Shown one piece after another: positions 1-9,383 of a stretch of DNA of 52,238 bases. The translations under genes and the position numbers were made by a program. A model generated the notes under the pieces. The model did no database searches and had not been told where the DNA came from. It saw only the letters and a program-made list of their open reading frames with translations. Position 1 is the stretch's first letter, and the number at the start of each line of letters is the position of its first letter. The stretch comes from Akkermansiaceae bacterium (lineage in GTDB: Bacteria; Verrucomicrobiota; Verrucomicrobiia; Verrucomicrobiales; Akkermansiaceae), in the NCBI GenBank assembly GCA_903826205.1, contig CAIKDP010000205.1, positions 1 to 52,238 on the forward strand, in the 5' to 3' direction.

Positions 1-7
1 CAAAGAT

Positions 8-29
8 CCCGCACAGGGGGCTGTGCGGG
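8..29 (-). terminator. Hairpin downstream of rph
   Basis: A perfect 9-bp stem (CCCGCACAG/CTGTGCGGG) with a GGGG loop lies immediately beyond the rph stop codon on the minus strand. Only a weak T-run follows (ATCTTTG), so this is a plausible but not textbook intrinsic terminator. Confidence 0.6.
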
Positions 30-812
30 CTACTTCTGCCCGAAGGCGGCGGCGAGCGCAGCGAGGTCCGCCGGGGCGGCGCGGGCGGCGGCGAGGATGG
101 CTTGCTTTTGCAGGGTGATGAGCTCGGCGATGCCCTTGCGGGACAGCTCTAACATGGATGTCATTTCCGCGGCGGAAAACACGGCCTCTTCGCCGCTGCC
201 CTGGATTTCCACAAACTCGGCGGCTTCCGTCATCACCACGTTGAAGTCGACGGCGGCGGCCTTGTCCTCGGGGTAGTTCAAATCCAGCACCGGCACGCCG
301 TCGTAGACCCCGGCGGAGATTGCGGCCACCAACTTTTTGAGCGGGAAGTCGCGGAGTTTGCCTTGGGCGAAGAGCCGGTTGAAGGCGATGGCCACCGCCA
401 CGCAGCCGCCGGTGATGGAGGCGGTGCGCGTCCCGCCGTCGGCTTGCAGGACATCGCAATCCACCCAGATCGTGCGTTGGCCGACTTTTTTCAGATCGAC
501 CACGGCGCGCAAAGCGCGGCCGATCAAGCGTTGGATTTCCGAGGATCGGCCATCGAGTTTGCCGCGGGAAATGTCGCGTGGTTTGCGTTCCAAGGTGGAA
601 TACGGCAGCATCGCATACTCGGCGGTGAGCCAACCGCCCTCGACCCGTTGCGCCCGCATCCAGCGCGGCACATCCTCCTCGACGGTGGCCGAGCAAATGA
701 CCCGGGTGTCGCCAAAGGCCACCAGCACCGAACCGGTGGCATGGGCGGCCACATTGGGAATGAAGGAAATGGGGCGAAGTTGGTCGGGTTGGCGTCCGTC
801 GGGGCGAGTCAT
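30..812 (-). CDS. rph: Ribonuclease PH
   Basis: This 260-residue protein matches RNase PH in length and sequence. RNase PH is a phosphorolytic 3'-to-5' exoribonuclease that trims the 3' ends of tRNA precursors and other RNAs, and it acts in the cytoplasm as a ring of dimers. Family landmarks are visible: the N-terminal MTRPDGRQ, the basic RxxRDISRGKLDGRSSEIQRLIGR segment typical of the RNA-binding face (about residues 77-100), DCDVLQADGGTRTA and the SAGVYDG stretch. The ATG at 812 gives the standard family N-terminus. The gene is divergent from the kelch gene (126 bp between starts) and is followed by a hairpin. No damaged motif is seen. Confidence 0.97.
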   Translation of the reverse strand: MTRPDGRQPDQLRPISFIPNVAAHATGSVLVAFGDTRVICSATVEEDVPRWMRAQRVEGGWLTAEYAMLPYSTLERKPRDISRGKLDGRSSEIQRLIGRALRAVVDLKKVGQRTIWVDCDVLQADGGTRTASITGGCVAVAIAFNRLFAQGKLRDFPLKKLVAAISAGVYDGVPVLDLNYPEDKAAAVDFNVVMTEAAEFVEIQGSGEEAVFSAAEMTSMLELSRKGIAELITLQKQAILAAARAAPADLAALAAAFGQK

Positions 813-938
813 GGCCGAGTCAATTCCAGAGAGGTCCGCAGTGCAAGTGCGGAAACACTGTGGAAAAGAAGTTGGAAAATCGGGTTGGCAACCGTAGACA
901 TATCTCCGTCACGGGTTTTGAGTCAGCCAGCCCCCTCC

Positions 939-3900
939 ATGAGTAAATTTCCTTCCCTGTTCCATTCTATAGCCGTGGCCATGCTGGTCATGGTTTGCAG
1001 CCTGTATGGCGCCCCGCGCGCGCAAGCCGTCGTGTGGGGGACCGCCACTGCGCTGGCCACCGCCCGCGATTCCCACACCATGACCTTGCTGCCCACCGGC
1101 AAGGTGCTGGTCGTCGGCGGCCGCAACACGATCGGCAGCGCGCTGGTCAGTGCGGAGATATACAATCCGGCCACCAACACCTGGTCGGCAACGGCCTCGC
1201 TCACCACCGCCCGCTATTGGCACACGGCCACCCTTTTGCTCAATGGCAAGGTGCTGGTGGCTGGTGGTTTGGTTGGCGGCACCACGCTGGCCAGCGCCGC
1301 CTTGTACGACATCGCCTCCGGCACGTGGAGCGACACCGGGGCCATGAACCGCCCGCGTGATTCCTTCACGGCGACTTTGCTTGCCAACGGCAAGGTGCTG
1401 GTTACCGGCGGCTACAGCGGCAGCAGCATCACTAACAGCGCGGAACTTTTTGATCCGGCCACCGGCCTGTGGACGCCGACCGGAACGCTGGCCACGGCCT
1501 GTGCCAACCACACCGCCACCCTGCTCGCCAACGGCAAAGTGCTGGTTGTGGCCGGGGAAAACAGCCCGGATGTTGGCACTGCCCGGGCCGAACTCTATGA
1601 TCCGGCCACCGGCACCTGGTCGGCGGCCGGAACCTTGGCTGCACCCGCCTTTTATCACACCGCCACCCTCTTGCCCAATGGCATGGTGCTGGTCGTCGGT
1701 GGTAAGAAAAATGACACGTCCTCGCTGGCCACCGCCCAAACCTATGACCCGCTCACCGATACGTGGACGAGCACCGGGAGCCTGACCAAGGGCCGCTTCT
1801 CGCATAGCGCGAATTTGTTACCCAATGGCAAAGTGCTCGTTCTCGGCGGCTACAACAGCAGCAGCGGCATGCTCACCAGCGCCGAGCAATACGACTCCGC
1901 CACCGGCACTTGGAGCGCTCTGGGGTCGCTGGCCACCGCCCGCCTCACTCACACCACCACCCTCCTGCCCAATGCCAAGCTGCTCATCACCGCAGGTTGG
2001 AACGAGAGTCTCGGCACCACCCTGGCGACCTCCGAGGTGTTGGATCCGGCCACCGGTTCGGTCACTCCCACCGGTACCATGGCCGCCACCCGCTCCCAAC
2101 AGGCAGCCACCCTGTTGGCGAATGGCAAGGTGTTGTTAGCCGGCGGCTATACCGGCGCGGCCCTCGCCAGCGTCGACCTGTATAACCCGGCGGCCGGCAC
2201 CCTCGCCGCCGCCAGTCCCATGGCCGGTGCCCGCTACCTGCACTCGCTCACCCAACTCCAAAACGGCAAAGTCCTCGTCGCGGGAGGCAAAGCGGCTGCC
2301 ACCCTCGGCAGCGCGGAATTGTACGACCCCGATGCCGGGACTTGGACCGGCAGCGGTGCCATGACCACCACCCGTGAACTGCACACCGCCACACTCCTCC
2401 CCGATGGCAAGGTGCTCGTCGCAGGGGGACAATCCGGAGCCACCTCCCTCGCCACCGCGGAACTTTACAACCCGGCCAGCGGCGTCTGGACCCTCACCGC
2501 TGGCTTGGGCACGCCCCGCCATTCGCATACCGCCACCTTGCTGCCCAATGGCAAGGTGCTCGTCGTGGGCGGGAAAAGCGGGGGCACCACCCTTACCGCC
2601 GCGCAAGTGTATGATCCGGCCACCGCCACTTGGATCGCCGCGGCCTCGATGAACACCGCACGCTACCTGCACACCGCCACCTTGTTGTCCAATGGCAAGG
2701 TCCTGGTGACCGGCGGCTCGTCCGGAGTTGCCAATCTAACAAATGTGGAGGTGTATGATCCGGCCAACGATACCTGGGCCGTCACCGATTCCATGGCGGG
2801 GGCACGCGGTTCACACACGGCCACCCTGTTGCCTGGCGGCAAGGTGTTGATTGCCGGCGGCGTCAATGGCAGCGCCTCCCTGGCCACCACCGAAGTGTAT
2901 GATCCAGCCTCCGCCGGCTGGATCCCCGGCGCCACTCTTGGCAACCTGCGGAAATTCCACACGGCCTGCGTGCTCACCGATGGCCGCGTCTTCATCGCCG
3001 GCGGCTCGAGCGGCACCGGGGTTTATCTATCAAATGCCGAGTTGTATGACATCGGGCTTGGCTATCAATCCGCGTGGCAGCCGCATATCACGATCCCGGG
3101 CTCCGCGCTCATGCTTGGCGGCAGCGTGTCGCTCACCGGCACAACGTTCCGCGGCCTCTCCGGCGCCTCCTCGGGCACCACTCAGGACTCACCCGGCAAT
3201 TTGCCCTTCGTGCAAGTTTTCAGCGTGGAAAGTGGCCGCACGATGTTGCTGTCCCCCACCGGTTGGTCAGACACCACCTACGGTTCCGCCCTGTTTGCGG
3301 GATTCCCCGCCGGCACCGCCATCCTCACCCTAACCGTCAATGGCATCAGCGGCGCGGTTCTAACGCAAGTCAGCAAGGCTCCCGCCACCGTCGTCATCAG
3401 CGGCCTGGCGCAAGCCATCGACGGCACCCCGAAGAGCGTCACTGCCACCACCACGCCCGCCGGGCTGCCGGTGACTTACACTTATACCGGAACGGCAGGC
3501 ACGACCTACCCAACCTCGACCTCGCCGCCCACCGCCATCGGCACCTACACGGTGGTGGCCACCATCAACGACGCCAACTACGTCGGCACCGCGACGAGCA
3601 CACTGGTCCTCAGTGACGTCACGCCGTTTGCCGCCGGCAGTTCCCTCGGGCAATTCCGCCGCTATCACACCGCCACCTTGTTGAATAATGGCAAACTCCT
3701 GGTGACGGGAGGCCAAAGTTCGCTGGCGGCCTCTGCGGAATTGTATGACCCGGCCACCGGCACTTGGAGTCCCACGGGCACCATGAACTTGGCACGCATG
3801 TATCACACCGCCACGCTCCTGCCCAACGGCAAGGTCCTGGTCGCCGGCGGCAATGACGGCGGCTTTCTGGCGAGTGCGGAATTGTATGATCCGGCCACCG

Positions 3901-6374
3901 GAACCTGGAGCATGACGGGCACCATGGCTGCCGAACGCATCTATCACACCGCCACGCTCTTGCCCAACGGCAAGGTCTTGGTGACAGGCGGACAAAATAC
4001 CGGCGGGCTCGCAAGCACTGAGTTGTATGATCCATCAAGCGGCACCTGGACCACGACCGGCGCGATGGCGACCTTCCGCTTCAAGCACGCCGCCACCTTG
4101 CTGGCGGATGGCAAAGTCATGGTCAGCGGCGGGCAGGGTGCGGCGGTGCTGGCAACCGCAGAGTTATATGATCCCGCCGCCGGGACCTGGACGACCAACA
4201 CCGGATCCCTAACCACCGCCCGCTACAATCACAGTGCGACCTTGTTGCCCACTGGCAAGGTGCTCGTGGCAGGTGGCTTGTCTGGCGCGGCAAACACCAA
4301 CCTCGCCAGTGCGGAGTTGTATGATCCTGCCACCAAAACCTGGGCGGCCGCCGGCAACATGGTCGCCGCCCGCTGCCTGCACACCGCCACCCTGCTGCCC
4401 AATGGACGCGTGCTTTTCACCGGCGGTCTGGGCTTCTTCATGAGCGCCCTCAGCGACGCCGAACTTTACAATTCCATAACCGGGGCCTGGGCCACGACCA
4501 ACCCATCTCTGATAGGTCCGCGCGCCGACCACACCGCCTCCTTGCTGGCCAATGGCAAAGTGGTCATCACCGGTGGAACCTCCGCCACAAGCTCCGTGCT
4601 GAAAACCGTCGAGTTGTATGATTCCGCTCTCGGCTCATGGACTGCCAGCACGGCAGCGGGCGTCGCCCGCATCCGTCACAGCGCCACCCTGCTGCCTGAT
4701 GGCAGGGTATTTGTCGCGGGCGGGTGGGACGGCACGCTCACCCATGCCAGCGCCGAGATTCACAATCCCGCCACCGGCGCGTGGACATCCGCCGGCACAC
4801 TGACGAGCGCCCGCCGTGACCACACCGCCACTCTTCTAACAAATGGAAAGATCCTCGTCACCGGCGGCCAAAACGCCACGCCGCTGGCCAGCGCGGAGAT
4901 CTATGATCCTACCTACGGGATGTGGACTTCGACCGGCTCCCTGAGCACCGCCCGTTACCTGCACACCGCCACCTTGTTAGCTGATGGCAAGGTGCTCGTC
5001 GCCGGCGGCAGGGATGCCGGTGGCGCGCTGGCCAGCGCGGAAATTTATGACCCTCTAACTGGCATCTGGTCCGCGGCCGGATCGCTGGTGGCGGCGCGGG
5101 ATTCGCATGCCGCGACGTTGCTCGCCACTGGCAAGGTGCTGGTCACGGCGGGTGCCAATGGCACCGTGGTGGCGAGCGCGGAGTTATATGATCCGGCCAC
5201 CAACGGCTGGACCGGCACCGGCGGCATGACCACCGCCCGCAAAGGCCACACCGCCACCCTGCTGTCTAACGGCAAGGTGCTGGCGGCGGGCGGCACCAAT
5301 GGCACAACCTCTCAAAACACCAGCCAGCTCTACAATCCCGCCACCGGCACCTGGGCGGCAACCACCACCACGCTGGGCTTTGCCCGCGCCTACCATGCCA
5401 CCACCCTGCTGCCCAATGGCAAGGTGCTCATCACCGGCGGCACGGGCACCGGCGGTATTTCCAACACGGCGGAGTTGTTTGATCCCGCCACCGGGTCATG
5501 GCAATACACCGGCTACCTCGGTATCAGGCGCGAGTCCCACACCGCCACCCTGCTGCCCAATGGCAGGGTGTTAGTCCATGGCGGTGCCGGCACCGCAGGT
5601 GCGTTGAGCAGCGCGGAATCCTATGATGTCGGTCTGGGCTTCACCACCGCCTCCCAACCGGTCATCACCAGCGCCCCGGCGTCAATCATTCCGGGTGACA
5701 GCGTGGCCCTCACCGGCAGCCAATTCCGCGGGATCTCCACCGCCTCCGGCGGCAATGGCGCCCAGAACTCGTCGAGCGATATGCCGGTGCTCCAGTTGCG
5801 GGCCTTGGATAGCGGCCTGACCACCGTGGTCCAACCCGTGAGTTGGTCACCCGGCGCGTTTACCTCGGTTCCCGTCACGGGTTTTCCGCAGGGCTACGCG
5901 CTGGTGACCGTCTTCGTCAATGGCATCCCCGGCAGTTCCAAAATCATGAAAATCGCAGTGCCGGTCCCGCCACCGTATGACATCTGGAAATTGAGCAAAT
6001 TCAGCGGCACCGACCTAACCAACCCGGCGATCAGCGGTGACGCCGCCGATTACGACCAAGACGGCATCACCACCCTGATGGAATATGTGCTTTGCCGCGA
6101 TCCCAAGCACGCCGATGCCGATGGGTTGCCCGCCGCCGACAAGGTGAACGGTTACCTTACCATGACTTATCGCCTGAACAAGCAGGCCTCCGACTCTAAC
6201 ATAATAATCACCGTGGAATCCAGCACGGACCTGAGTCCGGGTTCATGGTTCCCGGTGGCGGTGGAAACCGGCAGGCAGGACATGGGAACTTATTGGTTGG
6301 TGACCGTCAGGGACGCCCTGCCCGTCACCAGCGCCGCGAGCGGTTTCATGCGCCTCAAGGTGCTCAAATACTGA
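939..6374 (+). CDS. Giant secreted kelch-repeat protein with duplicated propeller/E-set halves
   Basis: This 1811-residue protein probably starts at ATG 939, which puts a signal peptide at about residues 1-30 (hydrophobic core followed by PRAQA). The frame stays open further upstream, but that part overlaps rph. Block 1 (about residues 35-705) holds 14 kelch-like repeats of about 48 residues with the consensus HTATLLPNGKVLVAGG...AELYDPATGTW. A beta-sandwich resembling the galactose-oxidase C-terminal E-set domain follows (to about 812). Next comes a roughly 80-residue MBG/Ig-like linker, then 14 more kelch repeats (about 898-1564), then a second copy of the same E-set domain. The C-terminal 135 residues carry an acidic DYDQDGITTLMEY motif, as in many secreted verrucomicrobial proteins. 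No catalytic residues are evident. It may be a surface carbohydrate-binding or oxidase-like protein; its function is not known. Fourteen repeats per half would suit pairs of seven-bladed propellers. Confidence 0.85.
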   Translation: MSKFPSLFHSIAVAMLVMVCSLYGAPRAQAVVWGTATALATARDSHTMTLLPTGKVLVVGGRNTIGSALVSAEIYNPATNTWSATASLTTARYWHTATLLLNGKVLVAGGLVGGTTLASAALYDIASGTWSDTGAMNRPRDSFTATLLANGKVLVTGGYSGSSITNSAELFDPATGLWTPTGTLATACANHTATLLANGKVLVVAGENSPDVGTARAELYDPATGTWSAAGTLAAPAFYHTATLLPNGMVLVVGGKKNDTSSLATAQTYDPLTDTWTSTGSLTKGRFSHSANLLPNGKVLVLGGYNSSSGMLTSAEQYDSATGTWSALGSLATARLTHTTTLLPNAKLLITAGWNESLGTTLATSEVLDPATGSVTPTGTMAATRSQQAATLLANGKVLLAGGYTGAALASVDLYNPAAGTLAAASPMAGARYLHSLTQLQNGKVLVAGGKAAATLGSAELYDPDAGTWTGSGAMTTTRELHTATLLPDGKVLVAGGQSGATSLATAELYNPASGVWTLTAGLGTPRHSHTATLLPNGKVLVVGGKSGGTTLTAAQVYDPATATWIAAASMNTARYLHTATLLSNGKVLVTGGSSGVANLTNVEVYDPANDTWAVTDSMAGARGSHTATLLPGGKVLIAGGVNGSASLATTEVYDPASAGWIPGATLGNLRKFHTACVLTDGRVFIAGGSSGTGVYLSNAELYDIGLGYQSAWQPHITIPGSALMLGGSVSLTGTTFRGLSGASSGTTQDSPGNLPFVQVFSVESGRTMLLSPTGWSDTTYGSALFAGFPAGTAILTLTVNGISGAVLTQVSKAPATVVISGLAQAIDGTPKSVTATTTPAGLPVTYTYTGTAGTTYPTSTSPPTAIGTYTVVATINDANYVGTATSTLVLSDVTPFAAGSSLGQFRRYHTATLLNNGKLLVTGGQSSLAASAELYDPATGTWSPTGTMNLARMYHTATLLPNGKVLVAGGNDGGFLASAELYDPATGTWSMTGTMAAERIYHTATLLPNGKVLVTGGQNTGGLASTELYDPSSGTWTTTGAMATFRFKHAATLLADGKVMVSGGQGAAVLATAELYDPAAGTWTTNTGSLTTARYNHSATLLPTGKVLVAGGLSGAANTNLASAELYDPATKTWAAAGNMVAARCLHTATLLPNGRVLFTGGLGFFMSALSDAELYNSITGAWATTNPSLIGPRADHTASLLANGKVVITGGTSATSSVLKTVELYDSALGSWTASTAAGVARIRHSATLLPDGRVFVAGGWDGTLTHASAEIHNPATGAWTSAGTLTSARRDHTATLLTNGKILVTGGQNATPLASAEIYDPTYGMWTSTGSLSTARYLHTATLLADGKVLVAGGRDAGGALASAEIYDPLTGIWSAAGSLVAARDSHAATLLATGKVLVTAGANGTVVASAELYDPATNGWTGTGGMTTARKGHTATLLSNGKVLAAGGTNGTTSQNTSQLYNPATGTWAATTTTLGFARAYHATTLLPNGKVLITGGTGTGGISNTAELFDPATGSWQYTGYLGIRRESHTATLLPNGRVLVHGGAGTAGALSSAESYDVGLGFTTASQPVITSAPASIIPGDSVALTGSQFRGISTASGGNGAQNSSSDMPVLQLRALDSGLTTVVQPVSWSPGAFTSVPVTGFPQGYALVTVFVNGIPGSSKIMKIAVPVPPPYDIWKLSKFSGTDLTNPAISGDAADYDQDGITTLMEYVLCRDPKHADADGLPAADKVNGYLTMTYRLNKQASDSNIIITVESSTDLSPGSWFPVAVETGRQDMGTYWLVTVRDALPVTSAASGFMRLKVLKY
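1040..3065 (+). repeat. Kelch repeat block 1 (14 units)
   Basis: Fourteen imperfect direct repeats of about 145 bp were counted by the recurring HTATLL-type motif. The DNA of the core (GGCAAGGTGCTGGT...GG) is conserved as well as the protein, so slippage or recombination between units is possible. Confidence 0.8.
3630..5632 (+). repeat. Kelch repeat block 2 (14 units)
   Basis: A second run of 14 units has the same consensus as block 1. It is separated from block 1 by an E-set-like domain and an MBG-like linker. The equal unit count and equal capping domain indicate that one half was duplicated. Confidence 0.8.
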
Positions 6375-6470
6375 ATCTCCCGTGAACTTGCAGTGGAATC
6401 AGTGGTAAAAACCGTGTCTAGCACTTCCAGTTCGCCTTTTCAGGATCAACGCCGCCTTCCCTTTTCCCTT

Positions 6471-9383
6471 ATGAGAATCGCCCTCGCGCTTGCCGCACTC
6501 ATCCGCGTCGCCGCCGCCAATCCCGCGCCGCCGCCGGATTTTCCAGAGGTTGATCTAACACCCATGCCGGTGGCCTCGGCCGGCGAAGCCGCATGGACGG
6601 TCTCACTTGGTGGCTTGTGGAAGTTCCTGCCGCAGGCTGCCGCCGACGTCACCACTCTAACTGCCGCCGACCTCGCCGCGTGGGGGGGGATTGCGGTGCC
6701 CGGCCAATGGTACAACCAGAGGTATGATATTCCCGCCGGCCAAGCCGTCGCCTGCGCCACCACCTTTGACCGCCCGCAGGGGTGGCGTGACAAGCGGGTC
6801 AAGCTGCGTTTTGACGCCGTGTTCTCCGCATGCAAGGTCCATCTCAACGGCCATGAGCTCGGCAGCCACCTTGGCGGCTTCACGCCGTTCGAGTTCGATC
6901 TAACAGAATACATCAGGGACCGGGACAACCTGCTCGTGCTCACCGTCACCAGCGACTCCCTGGCGGACCGCATGGCCAGTGCCTCGAAGTATGCCTGCCA
7001 CCCGCTTGGCGGCATCAGTCGCGGCGTCACCTTGTTCGCCGTGCCTGCCACCCATATCTCCGATCTCATCATCCGCACTGATTTCGATGCCGCCTACAAA
7101 GACGCCACGCTTGAGGTGACCTTGGAGATCGACTCCAGCCACGCCAGCGGCCCCGGCAGCGAGGAGGTCCGGTTTGAGCTCCGCAACCCCGACGCCGGGC
7201 GGGTCGCCCTGCAAAACCCGGCATCGCGCGTGGCATGGTCCCAACCCGGCCGCCATCGCCAAACCTTCGCCTTCCCGATCACCGCCCCCCATTGGTGGAC
7301 CCCGGAGACGCCGCAAACCTATCTGCTGGATATCCGCTGCGGCGGCCACAGTGTCCGCCAGAAGGTCGGCTTCCGCAAAATCGAGGTCAAAGGCACCCGC
7401 GTGCTCGTCAACGGCCGCCCGGTGAAACTTCGCGGCATCAACCGCCATGAGAGCGACCCCTTGTTCGGGCGCAGCCTCGCAGCCGGCCAATGGCGCAAGG
7501 ACGCGCAATTGTTCCGCGACGCCAACGTCAACCTGATCCGCACCTGCCACTATCCGCCGGACCACCAGCTCGTCGAAGCCGCCGACGACCTCGGCATCTG
7601 GGTGGAAGTGGAGTCCCCTTTTTGTTGGGAAAACGGCTCCGGCGAGCCATCCCACCGCGAGGCCGCCTTGCGCCAGGTTGCCGAGATGATCAAACGCGAC
7701 CGCAACAATCCGAGTGTCCTGTATTGGTCGCTCGGCAATGAATCGACCTGGGGACCCAACTTCGAACTCTCCTCCAGGATGGTTAGAGAACTGGACCCCA
7801 CCCGCCCGCAGACCTTCGAGTGGACGCACAACTCGATCACCGAGACGGATGCCGCGTATTGCGAAATCGGCGCGGTGCATTACCCCGGCTTCAACGGTCC
7901 GGTGATGGCCAGGGAAAAATCCAAACGGCCCCTGTTCATGGGGGAATACTGCCACCTCAACGCCTACAACCGCCGCGAACTCATGACCGATCCCGGCCTG
8001 CGCGACCGCTGGGGACTCTACCTCCACCGCCTCTGGGAGCTAATGGATGCCGAACCTAACATCCTTGGCGGCGCCATCTGGTCCGGCATCGATGACACGT
8101 TCTTTCCCGCCCCGGATCTCACGCTCGGCTACGGTGCCTGGGGACCGCTCGATGGCTGGCGCCGGCCCAAGCCCGAGTATTGGCATGTGAAAAAGACCTA
8201 CTCGCCGGTGCGCGTCGATGACTCCGCTGCCGTCACTCTAACCAACGGGGTCCTGACCATCCCGGTTGAGAACCGCTCCGACTTTATCAATCTATCAAAA
8301 GTCGAGGCGCGCTGGAAAATCGGTGCCCAAGCCGGCGCCGTCCATGCCGATATTGCCTCCCGCCAACGCGGCACCCTCGTCATCACTCCCGCCCACCCCC
8401 CGGGGGCGGGTGAAATGTTAGAACTATCGTTCATTGACCCACGCGGCTTTGAAACCAACCGCTTTGTGCTCCCGCTGGCAGATCCGGCGCCGCCTTCCGC
8501 TGCCGTGGCGGAGCTGGGCGCACCCCAACTTGTAACCACGGACGGATTCTATCAAATCAAGTCCGGTGCCGCCGAATGGAGCATCGACCGCAAGACCGGC
8601 GCGCTCAGCATGCGTTCGGGCGCCACGCCGGTGATTCATGCCGGTCCGCACCTGTTGCTCATTCCACACAATGGCGAAGGCGAAACCCAAATGACTGGTA
8701 AAACCAAAATCCATGACGCGTATTCGCCGGTTTGCGGCGACTGGCAACTCCAACAAGTCGTGGCCGGGGTCCCCGCCGCCGGCCAAATCAAGGTGACCAT
8801 CCAGGGGACCTACGCCGAGGCCGGTGGTGCCTACACCTTGTTGTTTTCCAACACCGGAGTGGAGTTCGGCTATGACTTCAAGGTCAAACGCCACATCAAT
8901 CCGCGCCAAACCGGCGTCGCCTTTGATTTCGCCTCGGGCTTCGACCGCCTCTCCTGGAAACGCCGCGGGCTGTGGTCGGCCTATCCGGAGGATCACATCG
9001 GCCGCCCAGCCGGCACCGCCATCGCCGTCACCCCCGATGGCAAACCCGCCATCGAAATCGGCCCGCGCGAAAACCCCGGCACCTCCCCGTGGGCCAACGA
9101 CAACACCCGCTACGGCTCCAATGACTTCCGCTCGACCAAGGAAAACATCCTAAGCGCCGGTCTCGGCAGGACGACGGGCGGACCGGCATTCACGGTCACC
9201 TCGGACGGCTCCCAATCCGTTAGAGCCTGGCTTGACCCTAACACCCATCAGGCATGGCTGCTCATTGCCGGTTACACCAACGGTGGCTCGGAGCGCTTTC
9301 TGGATGGACTTGTCGAACCGGACAAACGCCCGCTCAAACCCGGCGCTGCAGCCGCCGCAACATTTCATATCTCATGTCCCTAA
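6471..9383 (+). CDS. Glycoside hydrolase family 2 enzyme (beta-galactosidase-like), secreted
   Basis: The product is about 970 residues, starting at ATG 6471, which gives a signal peptide (MRIALALAALIRVAAA). The frame is open to 6393, but that extension hides the signal. The order is LacZ-like: an N-terminal sugar-binding sandwich (about 40-200), an Ig-like domain, then the TIM barrel with the GH2 signature LRGINRHESD (about 319-328). The acid/base Glu is in YWSLGNES (about E424) and the nucleophile Glu in MGEYCH (about E492), so the active site looks complete. The C-terminal third (about 700-970) resembles the beta-galactosidase small-chain domain. The likely reaction is release of terminal beta-linked sugars such as galactose in the periplasm. 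It overlaps the next gene by 10 bp and shares an operon with a URO-D-like protein and a sodium symporter. Confidence 0.9.
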   Translation: MRIALALAALIRVAAANPAPPPDFPEVDLTPMPVASAGEAAWTVSLGGLWKFLPQAAADVTTLTAADLAAWGGIAVPGQWYNQRYDIPAGQAVACATTFDRPQGWRDKRVKLRFDAVFSACKVHLNGHELGSHLGGFTPFEFDLTEYIRDRDNLLVLTVTSDSLADRMASASKYACHPLGGISRGVTLFAVPATHISDLIIRTDFDAAYKDATLEVTLEIDSSHASGPGSEEVRFELRNPDAGRVALQNPASRVAWSQPGRHRQTFAFPITAPHWWTPETPQTYLLDIRCGGHSVRQKVGFRKIEVKGTRVLVNGRPVKLRGINRHESDPLFGRSLAAGQWRKDAQLFRDANVNLIRTCHYPPDHQLVEAADDLGIWVEVESPFCWENGSGEPSHREAALRQVAEMIKRDRNNPSVLYWSLGNESTWGPNFELSSRMVRELDPTRPQTFEWTHNSITETDAAYCEIGAVHYPGFNGPVMAREKSKRPLFMGEYCHLNAYNRRELMTDPGLRDRWGLYLHRLWELMDAEPNILGGAIWSGIDDTFFPAPDLTLGYGAWGPLDGWRRPKPEYWHVKKTYSPVRVDDSAAVTLTNGVLTIPVENRSDFINLSKVEARWKIGAQAGAVHADIASRQRGTLVITPAHPPGAGEMLELSFIDPRGFETNRFVLPLADPAPPSAAVAELGAPQLVTTDGFYQIKSGAAEWSIDRKTGALSMRSGATPVIHAGPHLLLIPHNGEGETQMTGKTKIHDAYSPVCGDWQLQQVVAGVPAAGQIKVTIQGTYAEAGGAYTLLFSNTGVEFGYDFKVKRHINPRQTGVAFDFASGFDRLSWKRRGLWSAYPEDHIGRPAGTAIAVTPDGKPAIEIGPRENPGTSPWANDNTRYGSNDFRSTKENILSAGLGRTTGGPAFTVTSDGSQSVRAWLDPNTHQAWLLIAGYTNGGSERFLDGLVEPDKRPLKPGAAAAATFHISCP

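Noticed and set aside
909-1805. Long antisense open frames across the kelch gene
   Set aside because: They arise from the repeated high-GC DNA of the kelch units, contain Gly/Ala/Arg-rich low-complexity products and have no domain resemblance.
1040-5632. Regularly spaced repeats that could suggest a repeat array such as CRISPR
   Set aside because: Units are about 145 bp, imperfect, in frame and encode kelch motifs; there are no short identical repeats with unique spacers and no cas genes.
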